NCBI RefSeq assembly: GCF_021655615.1
Contig: NZ_AP025245.1
Span: 1,550,001-1,614,000, forward strand
Length of the DNA: 64,000 nt
Direction: 5' to 3'
Origin: Acidianus sp. HS-5
GTDB lineage: Archaea; Thermoproteota; Thermoprotei_A; Sulfolobales; Sulfolobaceae
Shown here: positions 18,590 through 26,845 of the stretch, in pieces
Numbering within the stretch: position 1 is the stretch's first letter
How the letters are laid out: every line of letters begins with the position of its first letter
Notes under the pieces: model-generated
Seen by the model: only the letters and a program-made list of their open reading frames with translations
What the model was told of the DNA's origin: nothing
The model's database searches: none
Program-made: the position numbers and the translations under genes

Positions 18590-18671
18590 TGCTCTTTTTA
18601 GAAGCCTATACCCTAGAATAAATAGGAAGAAAACTAGTTAAAAAGTTTTCTTTTATACTTAAACCTCTAGC

Positions 18672-19508
18672 TTATGTACATTCGACACAGACATATATAT
18701 ACACTGATTTAAAGTAACCTCCGTCAGCAGGGTACTTTATACTTACAGTGAAACAGTAGCATTGTCCTGGCGATAATTCCTTTCCTACAGCTCCTCCACA
18801 GCTTACTACGGTAAAACAGCTAGGAGAGACCTTAACTGCAGTTATCTTCACTGGAGGACCAAAATAATCTTCTGCAGTAACTTTTATAGTATAATTCTGT
18901 ATTTCCCCTCCATACGTAAAGATATTTGCAGGTAATGTAGGATGTGTTATCAAGGATGTTGCGATACTATCATTATTTGTACAAGCGTACACGTCACCTA
19001 TTGCTATTATGTATTTGTTTGGAGAAGGTAATGAAGTGCATACAAGCACGTTGCCCGTCAGCGTTTTATACTCTATCTTTTCTGGAGTAGCAGATGTTGG
19101 TATTTCAAATGCTATACAACCGCTTATATGGTCACCTTTTTGCAGTGTAGCTTCTGACAAATAGTTGGGTGTCCCTTCGAAGAGTGAAGTAAAACAAGCT
19201 TCATACTCTCCTTCATTAGTTATTATATAGAAATCGCTGGGCTTTACAGTAAACGATGAACTACCTTCATAATTAAAAGTGAAGTTTACTATAACGAACG
19301 TTTTACCGCTTTCACCGTCATATTCACTTAACGCATGTCCGTTTATGACGTTTATAATTGATAGCTCATATGGAGACGGTGGTGTAGTTGAAGAAGGTGT
19401 TGTAGTAGTTGTAGAAGGTGTAGTACTAGTCGGTTTATATAATACTGCTATAGCTGCAATTACTACAATTACCGCTACCACTACCCCTATGATTACTACT
19501 TTATTCAT
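18672..19508 (-). CDS. membrane-anchored extracellular beta-domain protein
   Basis: The product is 278 residues from the ATG at 19508, which I prefer to the TTG at 19517 because a TATA-like ttattaata lies about 30 bases upstream. An N-terminal helix (VVIIGVVVAVIVVIAAIAVLY) is followed by a Ser/Thr/Pro linker. Two beta-sandwich-like regions come next, the first resembling DUF4352-type domains (TFVIVNFTFNYEGSSSFTVK). Paired Cys in the second half (FTVVSCGGAVG, PGQCYCF, YVCVEC) suggest disulfides outside the cell. Function unknown. Confidence 0.7.
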   Translation of the reverse strand: MNKVVIIGVVVAVIVVIAAIAVLYKPTSTTPSTTTTTPSSTTPPSPYELSIINVINGHALSEYDGESGKTFVIVNFTFNYEGSSSFTVKPSDFYIITNEGEYEACFTSLFEGTPNYLSEATLQKGDHISGCIAFEIPTSATPEKIEYKTLTGNVLVCTSLPSPNKYIIAIGDVYACTNNDSIATSLITHPTLPANIFTYGGEIQNYTIKVTAEDYFGPPVKITAVKVSPSCFTVVSCGGAVGKELSPGQCYCFTVSIKYPADGGYFKSVYIYVCVECT

Positions 19509-19623
19509 ATTGATCAACTTATTTTATACTGATAATATTAATAAGTTTTATTTTTTACACTTTCAATAAAAAGAGAAAAAAGATTTTACTGACCATCTTA
19601 AAAAAGATATATCTTTTTCACTT

Positions 19624-19992
19624 TTACTTGTAAGTCATTGCACCTACTGCGCCAGCTATTGAAAGGATTATTCCTATAACTAAGCCACCTAAAGTATTTA
19701 TTGCACCGAGTAGAGCTACGACGATGATTAAAATTCCTCCTATTTGCCTCATTTTCCTATTCTGGGATCTTAACATACCAACGGATAAGGCAATAATTAT
19801 TATTCCTATTACAAATCCGAAAGCTAGCAGAAAATTTGCATCACTTGCACCTTCCTTCGCAAGACTTTGACTGTTAGCGAGTCCTGCACCGAAGCCGTAA
19901 AGTGCTGCAATCGCATATGCAGCAACAATTCCTCCTATGATGTACATTGCACCTCCTATTGCTCCTAAGATTGCTGAAGTTGAAGGTTTCAT
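19624..19992 (-). CDS. four-helix membrane protein
   Basis: This 122-residue protein has four hydrophobic helices with Gly/Ala-rich first and last segments (AILGAIGGAMYIIGG, IILSIAGAVGAMTY). It resembles small DUF4064-like membrane proteins, but no motif is decisive. It starts divergently from the wHTH gene; the palindrome at 20051 lies between them and could regulate both. Confidence 0.65.
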   Translation of the reverse strand: MKPSTSAILGAIGGAMYIIGGIVAAYAIAALYGFGAGLANSQSLAKEGASDANFLLAFGFVIGIIIIALSVGMLRSQNRKMRQIGGILIIVVALLGAINTLGGLVIGIILSIAGAVGAMTYK

Positions 19993-20050
19993 ATTTTCTA
20001 TTCTGAATTTGTAGACAAAAATATCATTGCTGAAATTAATAAGGAAAACA

Positions 20051-20068
20051 TTTCAGATTTGTCTGAAA
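20051..20068. promoter_or_regulatory. perfect palindrome, candidate operator
   Basis: TTTCAGATTTGTCTGAAA has two perfect 7-base arms around TTTG. It ends nine bases before the TATA box of the wHTH gene and lies between two divergent genes. That is the expected place for autoregulation by the wHTH protein. Confidence 0.55.
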
Positions 20069-20076
20069 CGTAATGG

Positions 20077-20084
20077 TTATAAAT
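20077..20084 (+). promoter_or_regulatory. TATA box of the wHTH gene
   Basis: TTATAAAT is centred about 27 bases before the ATG at 20107, which fits a leaderless transcript starting there and not at the upstream ATG 20083. Confidence 0.55.
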
Positions 20085-20106
20085 GTTCTTCTATTTTCTT
20101 TTAATT

Positions 20107-20661
20107 ATGATTGTAGCAAACGTGAGTAAGACTGAAGAGGCAGTAGTGAGGAATATAAATACTGAGGAAGAATTCGTACTTGTCTCGTTAGATGAATCCC
20201 TGCCTTTGAAGTTCTCTAAGTCATTGCTCGGAATATTAGGTATTAATGCAATGAATTTGATCTTAAAGTCTGACTTAGTTCAAGATGCTGTGGAGTTTAT
20301 TAAGGCAATAAAAGTTCAGGGAGAAATAACATTAGCTTTAAATGCGGAAGAGTACCAATTCCTGAAAATCCTTTATGCAATAAGCGTTATGAACGTCGAA
20401 GCAAAGTTCCTATATAACGGAAAGGAAGTCGGAAAATTTTCCGACCTTAAGGGGATTAAAGTGACAAGAGATGAAATACAGATACTTAAGTATGTATCTG
20501 CGGGTATTACAATATCTAAGCTTGCCAAAGTTTTTAATACTTCTTTAACTACAGCGTGGAGAAAAGTCAATGAGCTGGAGGCCAAGGGTTTAATAGAGAA
20601 AAAGGAAAAGGAAATAAGGCTAACTACTAAGGGTGAAATAATTATGAGGATTTCAGCTTAA
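20107..20661 (+). CDS. winged-helix transcriptional regulator
   Basis: The product is 184 residues from ATG 20107, chosen because of the TATA spacing; ATG 20083 would add FFYFLLI. The C-terminal 70 residues form a MarR-like winged helix (VTRDEIQILKYVSAG, ISKLAKVFNTSLTTAWRKVN, LEAKGLIEKKEKEIRLTTKG). The N-terminal ~110 residues are an alpha/beta region of unknown type that might bind a ligand. A palindrome lies directly upstream. It precedes the DUF4145-like gene by 38 bases and probably regulates this locus. A distant relation to Csa3-like CRISPR regulators is possible but not shown. Confidence 0.75.
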   Translation: MIVANVSKTEEAVVRNINTEEEFVLVSLDESLPLKFSKSLLGILGINAMNLILKSDLVQDAVEFIKAIKVQGEITLALNAEEYQFLKILYAISVMNVEAKFLYNGKEVGKFSDLKGIKVTRDEIQILKYVSAGITISKLAKVFNTSLTTAWRKVNELEAKGLIEKKEKEIRLTTKGEIIMRISA

Positions 20662-20699
20662 GCATAAAGACATTTTAATTAAGCAGATTATTTATTAAT

Positions 20700-21830
20700 G
20701 TGTACAAAATAGCGATTTATGGAAGTCTGGAAATAGAAAAGATACCTACATTTAGAATTAATTCCATTGAAGACTTTGACATAGGTGATGTACTGGTAAT
20801 ACATTCCAACGATATTAAGGTAGATAACCCGGAAAGTTTGGAGAAATTCCTCGTTTCATTATCTCAGGGAAAGATAGTGATCTGGGTGGGAATACCTTTC
20901 CATAAGGTTTACGTAAAGGACTTATACAATGCCAGGAAGGTAGCAGATATCCTAACAAGGTACATCCCTAAATTAATTATAGATGACGTTTACGTCGGGT
21001 ATGAAAGTAATAAGGGGTATTTCGTCAACTTAGAGTATAAAAAGCCGAAGTCTATTGTAACATGCGAGGAAATATCAACTTCAAATCTGGCAGGAATAGT
21101 CCAAGGAAATAGAGCCGAAGACCCAATACCGCTTTCATCGGAAATAATACCTTATAATATTTGTAGATCTAATGATGGGCTCTTCACCACGTCATATTCT
21201 ATCATAATAGGAAAAGGGCAGATACTTAGGCCATATAGTAGGCTTGAGGATAATGAATTTTTTCTGCAAGAATTAATAATAAGGATTGCAGAAATTAACA
21301 AAACGTCCAGGGTTAGGGTTTCCTCCAATATAAATGATTATTCTATTCATTTGGCAAAAGCTTATGCCCTGTATGAAATGGGATTTGCAGGTTCGGCAGC
21401 AGTAGAGCTGAGAAAGTTAGCAGAGTCCGTGTCAAAGGATATTTTAACGCTTTGCTGTAGCGGTCTTGGTAATTTAGGGAATTCAAGACTAAGAAAGACT
21501 TGCAAGATGCTAGAGAGCGGGAAGACTAACGTTGCAGGGGAATTTGCGGATATATTAAGTAACCCAGAAAACGTAATATCGTTACTTATGAACACAAATG
21601 ACTTCGTTCCTTCCCTGGAGGAGTGCAGGACTACTCTCGAGAGGCTTAATACTAATAGGAATAAAGTAGAACTAATTAGGAATTATATTGAACTGGCAAA
21701 GAACACAGGTAATTTAGGGGCTCACACTGAAGACCTTACTCCTGGGGACGTGGAGCCGTCGTTAATAACAATGCAAAAATTACTCACAATCCTTGAAGAA
21801 ATAAACACGCCCAAGGCTGATACTAAATGA
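20700..21830 (+). CDS. two-domain protein with C-terminal DUF4145/HEPN-like region
   Basis: This 376-residue protein starts at GTG. The N-terminal half (about 1-190) looks alpha/beta (KIAIYGS, GDVLVIHS, GKIVIWVGIPF). The C-terminal half is helical, with AKAYALYEMGFAGSAAVELRK near 225 and NTGNLGAHTEDLTPGDVE near 350. That is the arrangement of DUF4145-type HEPN-like domains, found in restriction enzymes and defence proteins. The usual HEPN Arg is not obvious, so RNase activity is uncertain. It follows the wHTH gene and converges on the membrane/PIN pair. A defence role is inference from family and context. Confidence 0.65.
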   Translation: MYKIAIYGSLEIEKIPTFRINSIEDFDIGDVLVIHSNDIKVDNPESLEKFLVSLSQGKIVIWVGIPFHKVYVKDLYNARKVADILTRYIPKLIIDDVYVGYESNKGYFVNLEYKKPKSIVTCEEISTSNLAGIVQGNRAEDPIPLSSEIIPYNICRSNDGLFTTSYSIIIGKGQILRPYSRLEDNEFFLQELIIRIAEINKTSRVRVSSNINDYSIHLAKAYALYEMGFAGSAAVELRKLAESVSKDILTLCCSGLGNLGNSRLRKTCKMLESGKTNVAGEFADILSNPENVISLLMNTNDFVPSLEECRTTLERLNTNRNKVELIRNYIELAKNTGNLGAHTEDLTPGDVEPSLITMQKLLTILEEINTPKADTK

Positions 21831-21841
21831 AGCCCAAACCC

Positions 21842-22252
21842 CTAACGCAGGAACTCCTTAATTCTCTCCAACATCACGTCTGCGTTCCTGGCCTTCTCTA
21901 ATTTAATTTCCTTGCCGTCTTTTAAGATAACTATTACATCTTTATATAATGCATTTCTGCTAGAGACCTTTATTTCTTTAATTTCACTTATAGGTATCTT
22001 CTTACTTCCAACTCTAAGATATTTAGAGTTTATCGAGTATGAAGCAATCACGACAACTGTTACACTAGCCATTACTAAAATTATTGAGATAATAAAGAGT
22101 ATTGCTCCAAAAATTTCAACTACAATAATATTATAACCATATCCAACTCCCATGAGTACAAAACTTGAGATAAAGACCACAGCTGATACTATAAATAATA
22201 TATCATTGCGGAAGTTCCTTATCCTCATTTCAGATAATTTCTCATAACCCAA
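21842..22252 (-). CDS. small membrane protein with PH-like cytoplasmic domain
   Basis: The product is 136 residues. Two transmembrane helices (about 18-38 and 45-70) are followed by a beta-rich tail: YSINSKYLRVGSKKIPISEI, then KDVIVILKDGKEIKLEKA. This matches bacterial/archaeal PH-like (bPH2) proteins, which usually have this two-helix plus PH layout. Its first 28 bases overlap the end of the PIN gene, indicating co-translation. It may hold the complex at the membrane (inference). Confidence 0.65.
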   Translation of the reverse strand: MGYEKLSEMRIRNFRNDILFIVSAVVFISSFVLMGVGYGYNIIVVEIFGAILFIISIILVMASVTVVVIASYSINSKYLRVGSKKIPISEIKEIKVSSRNALYKDVIVILKDGKEIKLEKARNADVMLERIKEFLR

Positions 22253-23490
22253 GATAATAAAAGTAGTGAATATGAAAGATAAGCTCCGTTCTTCTCTTCC
22301 TCCAAGTAAAGCTTACCTACGGTAGCGTTAGTTATTACGTTCCTCCAGTGGTTGTAAGCCCCTTCGTCGTCTGTCAAGATTAAAGTATCCCTCAGCAAAA
22401 GTGGGTCTATCATAGACATTATTGCGTCACAGAAGAAAGTCTGAGTTGGGATTATTCCGAACCTAGATAGAATCTCCTGAGTCTCTATCCAGGCTAAGTC
22501 TTCAACAGCCCTCTCGACCTTTGTCGACCTTCTCCTTTTAATGCTAGCCCTATTATTTGAGACCTCAACGTAAGCACAGTAAGGTAAAAGTAAGTTTAAG
22601 TCTGGGTAAAGTGCTATACCGTTGTATATTAAGTTTGTGTCAACTATAATCCCCCTGAACTTCTTGCTAAGTTCTCTAATGTTATACTTTTCGTCGTCTA
22701 ACATCACGCCAATTGAATAAAGTCCAAGTTCTCCCGCTAAAGACCTCACTGTACCTTCTTTTGTATTTGAGTCCTTGAACTCCTTTAAAAAGTCGAGGAA
22801 AGTAACACTCTTTCCATCGCTGGTTAAACTGACTAAGTTCCAGTTCTTGTCTGCACGTAAATTTAAAATACAGTCTTTCCCTTCCGTGTTTACCTTTCCT
22901 TCCCTTGTTAAGCAAAGCTCTACGTCTTCATCCTCTAGGTAGTTCTTGTCGTCCGCAATATTATAATCCAATGATTCTCTGGCAATGATCTTGCTCAACT
23001 CCCTATTCTTGAGCCACTTATCTATTGCTTGTTTGGCTAAGTTGTAGTCAAATACTTTTCTCACCTCTTTTTTACCTCCTGCAATTTTTAAAATAAAGCG
23101 GGGGACGTAAGGGTAATAGAGCCCCAACCAAGGCCCGAAGGGGAACGAAATATGGAGAATCCTATTTCCTAACTTCGTAGCTCTCGACACGAACTTTATT
23201 ATGTAGATTACCGAAGAAGCTGAAGGAACAAGGATTCCTCCATCGTTTAAATATTTATCTATCTCATCATATGAGATGTCCGGAGTGATCTCTTCGTAAT
23301 TTATTGTGATTTTAAAGCCTATATCTTGTAAGAAATTAATTATATCCCTTAAGTAGTTGTTTGCGAATTTTGGGACTAGGAGTAATACTTCGTCAACTTC
23401 GAAACTTTCGCTAACCCTTAGGATCGAAGTTACTGCAGTTTCAAACACTAACAGTGAGGAACCAATTGGTAAAACTACCTTCATATACAC
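22225..23490 (-). CDS. Rossmann/CARF-like domain fused to PIN-like nuclease domain
   Basis: This 421-residue protein has an N-terminal alpha/beta domain (about 1-135: VVLPIGSSLLVFETAV, VDEVLLLVP, GGILVPSASSVIYIIKFVS). That layout resembles CARF domains, which bind cyclic oligoadenylates. A linker region follows, then a C-terminal PIN-like domain (about 278-395) with all four acidic positions: D284 (IIVDTNLIY), E309, D355 and D374/D375 (ILTDDEG). PIN domains are Mg-dependent RNases. The fusion suggests a ligand-controlled nuclease. The CARF assignment is by pattern and is the weak point; the PIN assignment is firmer. It is the first gene of a two-gene operon with the PH-like membrane protein. 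Confidence 0.6.
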   Translation of the reverse strand: MYMKVVLPIGSSLLVFETAVTSILRVSESFEVDEVLLLVPKFANNYLRDIINFLQDIGFKITINYEEITPDISYDEIDKYLNDGGILVPSASSVIYIIKFVSRATKLGNRILHISFPFGPWLGLYYPYVPRFILKIAGGKKEVRKVFDYNLAKQAIDKWLKNRELSKIIARESLDYNIADDKNYLEDEDVELCLTREGKVNTEGKDCILNLRADKNWNLVSLTSDGKSVTFLDFLKEFKDSNTKEGTVRSLAGELGLYSIGVMLDDEKYNIRELSKKFRGIIVDTNLIYNGIALYPDLNLLLPYCAYVEVSNNRASIKRRRSTKVERAVEDLAWIETQEILSRFGIIPTQTFFCDAIMSMIDPLLLRDTLILTDDEGAYNHWRNVITNATVGKLYLEEEKNGAYLSYSLLLLSWVMRNYLK

Positions 23491-23774
23491 TAATACAAGG
23501 CTTACTGATAAATATTTTGATAAGCAAGTTTACGCTGAGATGCTAAGAAGGCGGGCTAGTTTGCGTATTATCTGAGTGCATAGGAGAGATCGAAGTAGTA
23601 AATTAGGTAAGACTTTAGTAAAACCAATTTCCTCATATCAAAGTATATAAATACTATATACGAATGCAAAAATCTTCATCTCTAAAAATTATTACATTGC
23701 TTTGGAAATTTGGACTATTATTGTACTTCATCAATGTTTCCTTTCTATAAGGGTTCAAAATCCGTGGAATCTTT

Positions 23775-24302
23775 TCATTTACTACCGTCTACTATTTCAT
23801 TAATTAGCTCGTCTATCTTTTCTGAAATTTCCTTAACCTCATACTTTGGGAAATAAGTGCATATCACCTTTTTAGTCTCCCTCACGACGATAATCAAATC
23901 CGTAAGCACGTCTTCTTTTTTACTGTATTTACTGAAGTCTGGTTCGAAACCGTTATATTGATAGTCGTGGAGATCTAATGCAAAGTTCACAAGGTTTACA
24001 ATATCGATCCCTATTTTCCTTAACATTTGTGCTAAAGCGTACATACTGTGAGTAGGTACAATATGAGCCTTTTTCTTAATCCATTCCTTCTCTTTGTCGT
24101 CTTTAGTTAGATCTAGAAGCTTATCCTCATTAGTTACTATGAGTGCACTCATCAAAGCTTTGACTGCACTAAACGCTTTCCCGGCAGAATTCCTAGTATA
24201 ACCCTCTTTCCACAGAGTAAGGGAAAGGAGGAGGTCTGACAAACTCTCAATTACTCTAGCTTCAACATAATCCTCTCCAACCTTATAAAGATCCTTCTCC
24301 AT
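23775..24302 (-). CDS. PaREP1-type protein
   Basis: This 175-residue protein is the best-preserved full-length reference for the family in this window. It opens MEKDLYKVGEDYVEARVIES; WKEGYTRNSAGKAF, IKKKAHIVPTHSMYALAQ, LDLHDYQYNGFEP and a C-terminal helix KEISEKIDELI follow. At the place where the 7114 and 29089 copies have R-x5-H, it has N-x5-H (NFALDLH). It is a single gene without recognisable partners. Function unknown; the helical bundle looks HEPN-related. Confidence 0.8.
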   Translation of the reverse strand: MEKDLYKVGEDYVEARVIESLSDLLLSLTLWKEGYTRNSAGKAFSAVKALMSALIVTNEDKLLDLTKDDKEKEWIKKKAHIVPTHSMYALAQMLRKIGIDIVNLVNFALDLHDYQYNGFEPDFSKYSKKEDVLTDLIIVVRETKKVICTYFPKYEVKEISEKIDELINEIVDGSK

Positions 24303-24410
24303 AATTATTCATTTGTAGTCTCGCTTAAATCAATTACTCTAGAGCACGAAACTATTCTTTATATTGCATACTAATCTACCATTAGAAAAGTGGAAAGAAA
24401 AAGAATAAAG

Positions 24411-24881
24411 TTATTTATTTAAAGTTTCCACGACTTTCCCTATCTCGTCGTAAGGTGGCTCCTTTGTAGGATCGTCTGAAACCCACTTATATTTAATAAC
24501 TCCATCCTTATCTATTACGAAGACAGACCTTTTCGCTAATATATATCCTGCAAGCGAAGGGAACTCCCAATACACTCCGTACTTCTTTACTATCTCCCTA
24601 TTGTAGTCGCTTAATACTGTAAAGTTAAGCTTGTTCTGTTCCTTAAATGCCTTATTACTAAACGGTGGGTCCACACTTATTCCTAAAACTGCTGCATCCA
24701 TCTTGTTGAAGTTCGCCATAGAGTCTCTGAAAGTGCACATTTCCTTTGTACACACTGCTGTAAAGGCTGCCGGGTAAAAAGCTAAAACTACTACCTTACC
24801 TTTGAGGTCTGACAGCTTTACTTTCTTTAAGTCTGTGTCCACTGCCTCGAAGTCAGGTGCCTTTTCACCAATTTCTGGCAT
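24411..24881 (-). CDS. bcp: peroxiredoxin (Bcp/PrxQ type)
   Basis: This thiol peroxidase reduces hydrogen peroxide and alkyl hydroperoxides in the cytoplasm. The 156-residue sequence is the usual length and has the thioredoxin-like AhpC/TSA fold. The peroxidatic Cys is C44 in FTAVCTKEMC, and C49 in the C-x4-C arrangement is the likely resolving Cys of the PrxQ group. FYPAAFT and the later FVIDKDGVIKYKW strand are typical. A TATA-like ctttatttaaa lies about 28 bases upstream of the ATG on the minus strand (24903-24915). It is an isolated gene. Confidence 0.93.
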   Translation of the reverse strand: MPEIGEKAPDFEAVDTDLKKVKLSDLKGKVVVLAFYPAAFTAVCTKEMCTFRDSMANFNKMDAAVLGISVDPPFSNKAFKEQNKLNFTVLSDYNREIVKKYGVYWEFPSLAGYILAKRSVFVIDKDGVIKYKWVSDDPTKEPPYDEIGKVVETLNK

Positions 24882-25278
24882 AATAATAATGATGCTTTGG
24901 AGAATTTAAATAAAGTTTCAAAAAATGCTTAAACAAACTTCTATCTAAAAATTAGGAAATATATTTTATTTAATTTTTGAAAGCTAGTTTATCAGCTTAA
25001 CGAGCAAATGAAGGAAGTTCTCCTAGCAGTTTAGGAAACATTACCGTAAAAATTATATGATGCTCTTTCATTAGATAATAAATGCTTACTTATAATCTTA
25101 CGGTTTTCTATAGAAATTTTTCAGATATAATAGACCTTCTATTATATATTTTTAATGACGACTACGGTTCTCCTTACTAAGAGAACAGTTTTGTATTCGA
25201 GGGTAATCATTTTGAGACTAGAAAATTACCTTGTAAAATTTAAAATTTAGGAAATCAAGCTATTTTAGGGGATTCTCG
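24882..25278. other. AT-rich intergenic region
   Basis: It contains the peroxiredoxin promoter at its left edge. No gene, repeat or structured element is seen in the rest. No antitoxin-like frame precedes the PIN-like gene at 25279. Confidence 0.5.
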
Positions 25279-25602
25279 ATGAGTATAGAGTCAGTCCCTC
25301 CAACGCCTCGTGACGCCGTGTACCTTCACGAGGGAATCCCATTAATCTTTGACCTTTCTTTGAAGGGATTTTATTACTGGTCTAGGAGGAGGTTAAAATA
25401 TTTAGGCTTTAACGCGTTCATTACGCCTTATAAGCACGACCACCAGATAATGCTTTATGCGAGGTTAATAAACGGTTATATTGTAACTACAGATAAGGGA
25501 TTCCTAAAGTGCAAAAGGGCAGTTGTCCTCAAAGTCGATAAGTACGAGAAAATGTACATCGCAATGGTCAAAGGATTACATGAAATAATACATGGAGATT
25601 AA
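25279..25602 (+). CDS. DUF5615/Mut7-C-like PIN-related protein
   Basis: The product is 107 residues. PLIFDLSLKGFYYWSRRRLKYLGFN, followed by KHDHQIMLYARLINGYIVTTDKGF, matches the layout of DUF5615/Mut7-C-type PIN-like RNase domains: an Asp near the start, an Asp in the middle (HDHQ), and the TTDKGF strand end. Such proteins are often toxins paired with a small upstream antitoxin, but none is visible here. It is possibly a solitary RNase or a regulator. The downstream MFS gene has its own TATA box. Confidence 0.65.
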   Translation: MSIESVPPTPRDAVYLHEGIPLIFDLSLKGFYYWSRRRLKYLGFNAFITPYKHDHQIMLYARLINGYIVTTDKGFLKCKRAVVLKVDKYEKMYIAMVKGLHEIIHGD

Positions 25603-25625
25603 CTTTCAATCAGCAACCAGAAAAG

Positions 25626-25633
25626 TTTATAAA
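25626..25633 (+). promoter_or_regulatory. TATA box of the MFS gene at 25653
   Basis: TTTATAAA is centred about 23 bases before the ATG at 25653, compatible with a leaderless transcript. Confidence 0.5.
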
Positions 25634-25652
25634 GGAAAATTTTTTAAATTTC

Positions 25653-26771
25653 ATGAAAATGATAAAAGCCTCTGTTGCTCAATTCTTTGGGTATTTGCTA
25701 GATGCGTACGACTTCACTCTGGTTACAATTTTATCGCCTTTCCTAGCTAAACTCTTCTTCCTGCCCGGAATGACGTTCATTAACGTTATATTAACATACG
25801 GCTTTACTGTAGTTTTTAGACCTTTAGGAGGAGTAATTCTAGGCAGAATAGGAGATAAGTTAGGGAGGAGGACGGGATTAATTCTTTCAATGGTTTTCAT
25901 ATCCTTTTTCATTGTAGGTACTGCACTGATCCCTCCTTACAGGATTTTAGGAATTTTTTCAATGGTCTTCTTCATACTAATAAGGATAGGTATAGGAATA
26001 TTTACTGGAGGAGAGTACGCAAACGGTTACGTCTTCGTTGAGGAGTGGAGTAATAATAGGAGAATTTCCGGAGCATTTGTGCAGAGCGGTTTCGGCTTTG
26101 GTTCATTACTTGCGACCTTGTTGTTAGTCGTTCACGGTCTGTGTTGGAAATACTTGTTCTTCATAGGAGGTTCTTTAGCTTTAATAGCACTGTGGATTAG
26201 GCTAGGGATTGGTGAGACCCCAGTTTTTAGGAAAATTAAGGAGGAAGAAAAGTCCGCGAACCTTCTTACGGCATTTAAGCAGAAGGTAATTTTGAGGCTA
26301 CTATTCTGGTTCTTGGGAATGATGGGTTTAGCTTTATCCTTTTTCCAGTTTGTACCATTAATTTTAGGAAGTGAAGGTAGAATTTATTACGCCTTGGCAA
26401 TGATAATTACTCTACCTTTCCTCCTCATCTTCGGGAAAATTTATAATAAAAGGATACTGGCATTTTGGGGAGTTTTAATCGTAGTAACCGCGTTGCCTAC
26501 TTTCTATTATTTACCTAAATTGTATTTAATGGCAATAATAATAGGTATAATAACGCAAGCACCTTGGGGAGCAATGCCTTCTTTAGTCACTTCGTTCTTT
26601 AAACCTTGTATAAGATCTACATCAGTTGGGCTTACGGTCTCCTTAGGAATGGCTTTAGGGATTTGGTACACTCTAGCAGTATCATTATCTCACGAGCCGC
26701 TTTGGTTATCTTCATCAGTCTTCCTCAGCATAAGCGGGATATTAGTTGCGGTATCTTCACTTATGCTTTAA
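25653..26771 (+). CDS. MFS transporter, metabolite:H+ symporter group
   Basis: This inner-membrane carrier has 372 residues and about eleven or twelve helices. The N-terminal DAYDFTLVT and the loop 2-3 signature GRIGDKLGRRTG mark it as a major facilitator of the metabolite:H+ symporter type; GGEYANGYVFVEEW in helix 4/5 supports this. It is somewhat shorter than usual for this group (400-450), mainly in the central loop. Substrate unknown; organic acids or sugars are typical. Neighbours give no hint. Confidence 0.8.
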   Translation: MKMIKASVAQFFGYLLDAYDFTLVTILSPFLAKLFFLPGMTFINVILTYGFTVVFRPLGGVILGRIGDKLGRRTGLILSMVFISFFIVGTALIPPYRILGIFSMVFFILIRIGIGIFTGGEYANGYVFVEEWSNNRRISGAFVQSGFGFGSLLATLLLVVHGLCWKYLFFIGGSLALIALWIRLGIGETPVFRKIKEEEKSANLLTAFKQKVILRLLFWFLGMMGLALSFFQFVPLILGSEGRIYYALAMIITLPFLLIFGKIYNKRILAFWGVLIVVTALPTFYYLPKLYLMAIIIGIITQAPWGAMPSLVTSFFKPCIRSTSVGLTVSLGMALGIWYTLAVSLSHEPLWLSSSVFLSISGILVAVSSLML

Positions 26772-26845
26772 CAACTGAGAAATGTAATCTCTCCTTAATC
26801 TTGTTAAGGCTATATTATCGCGTTTTTACGTGAGAAAATATACTA

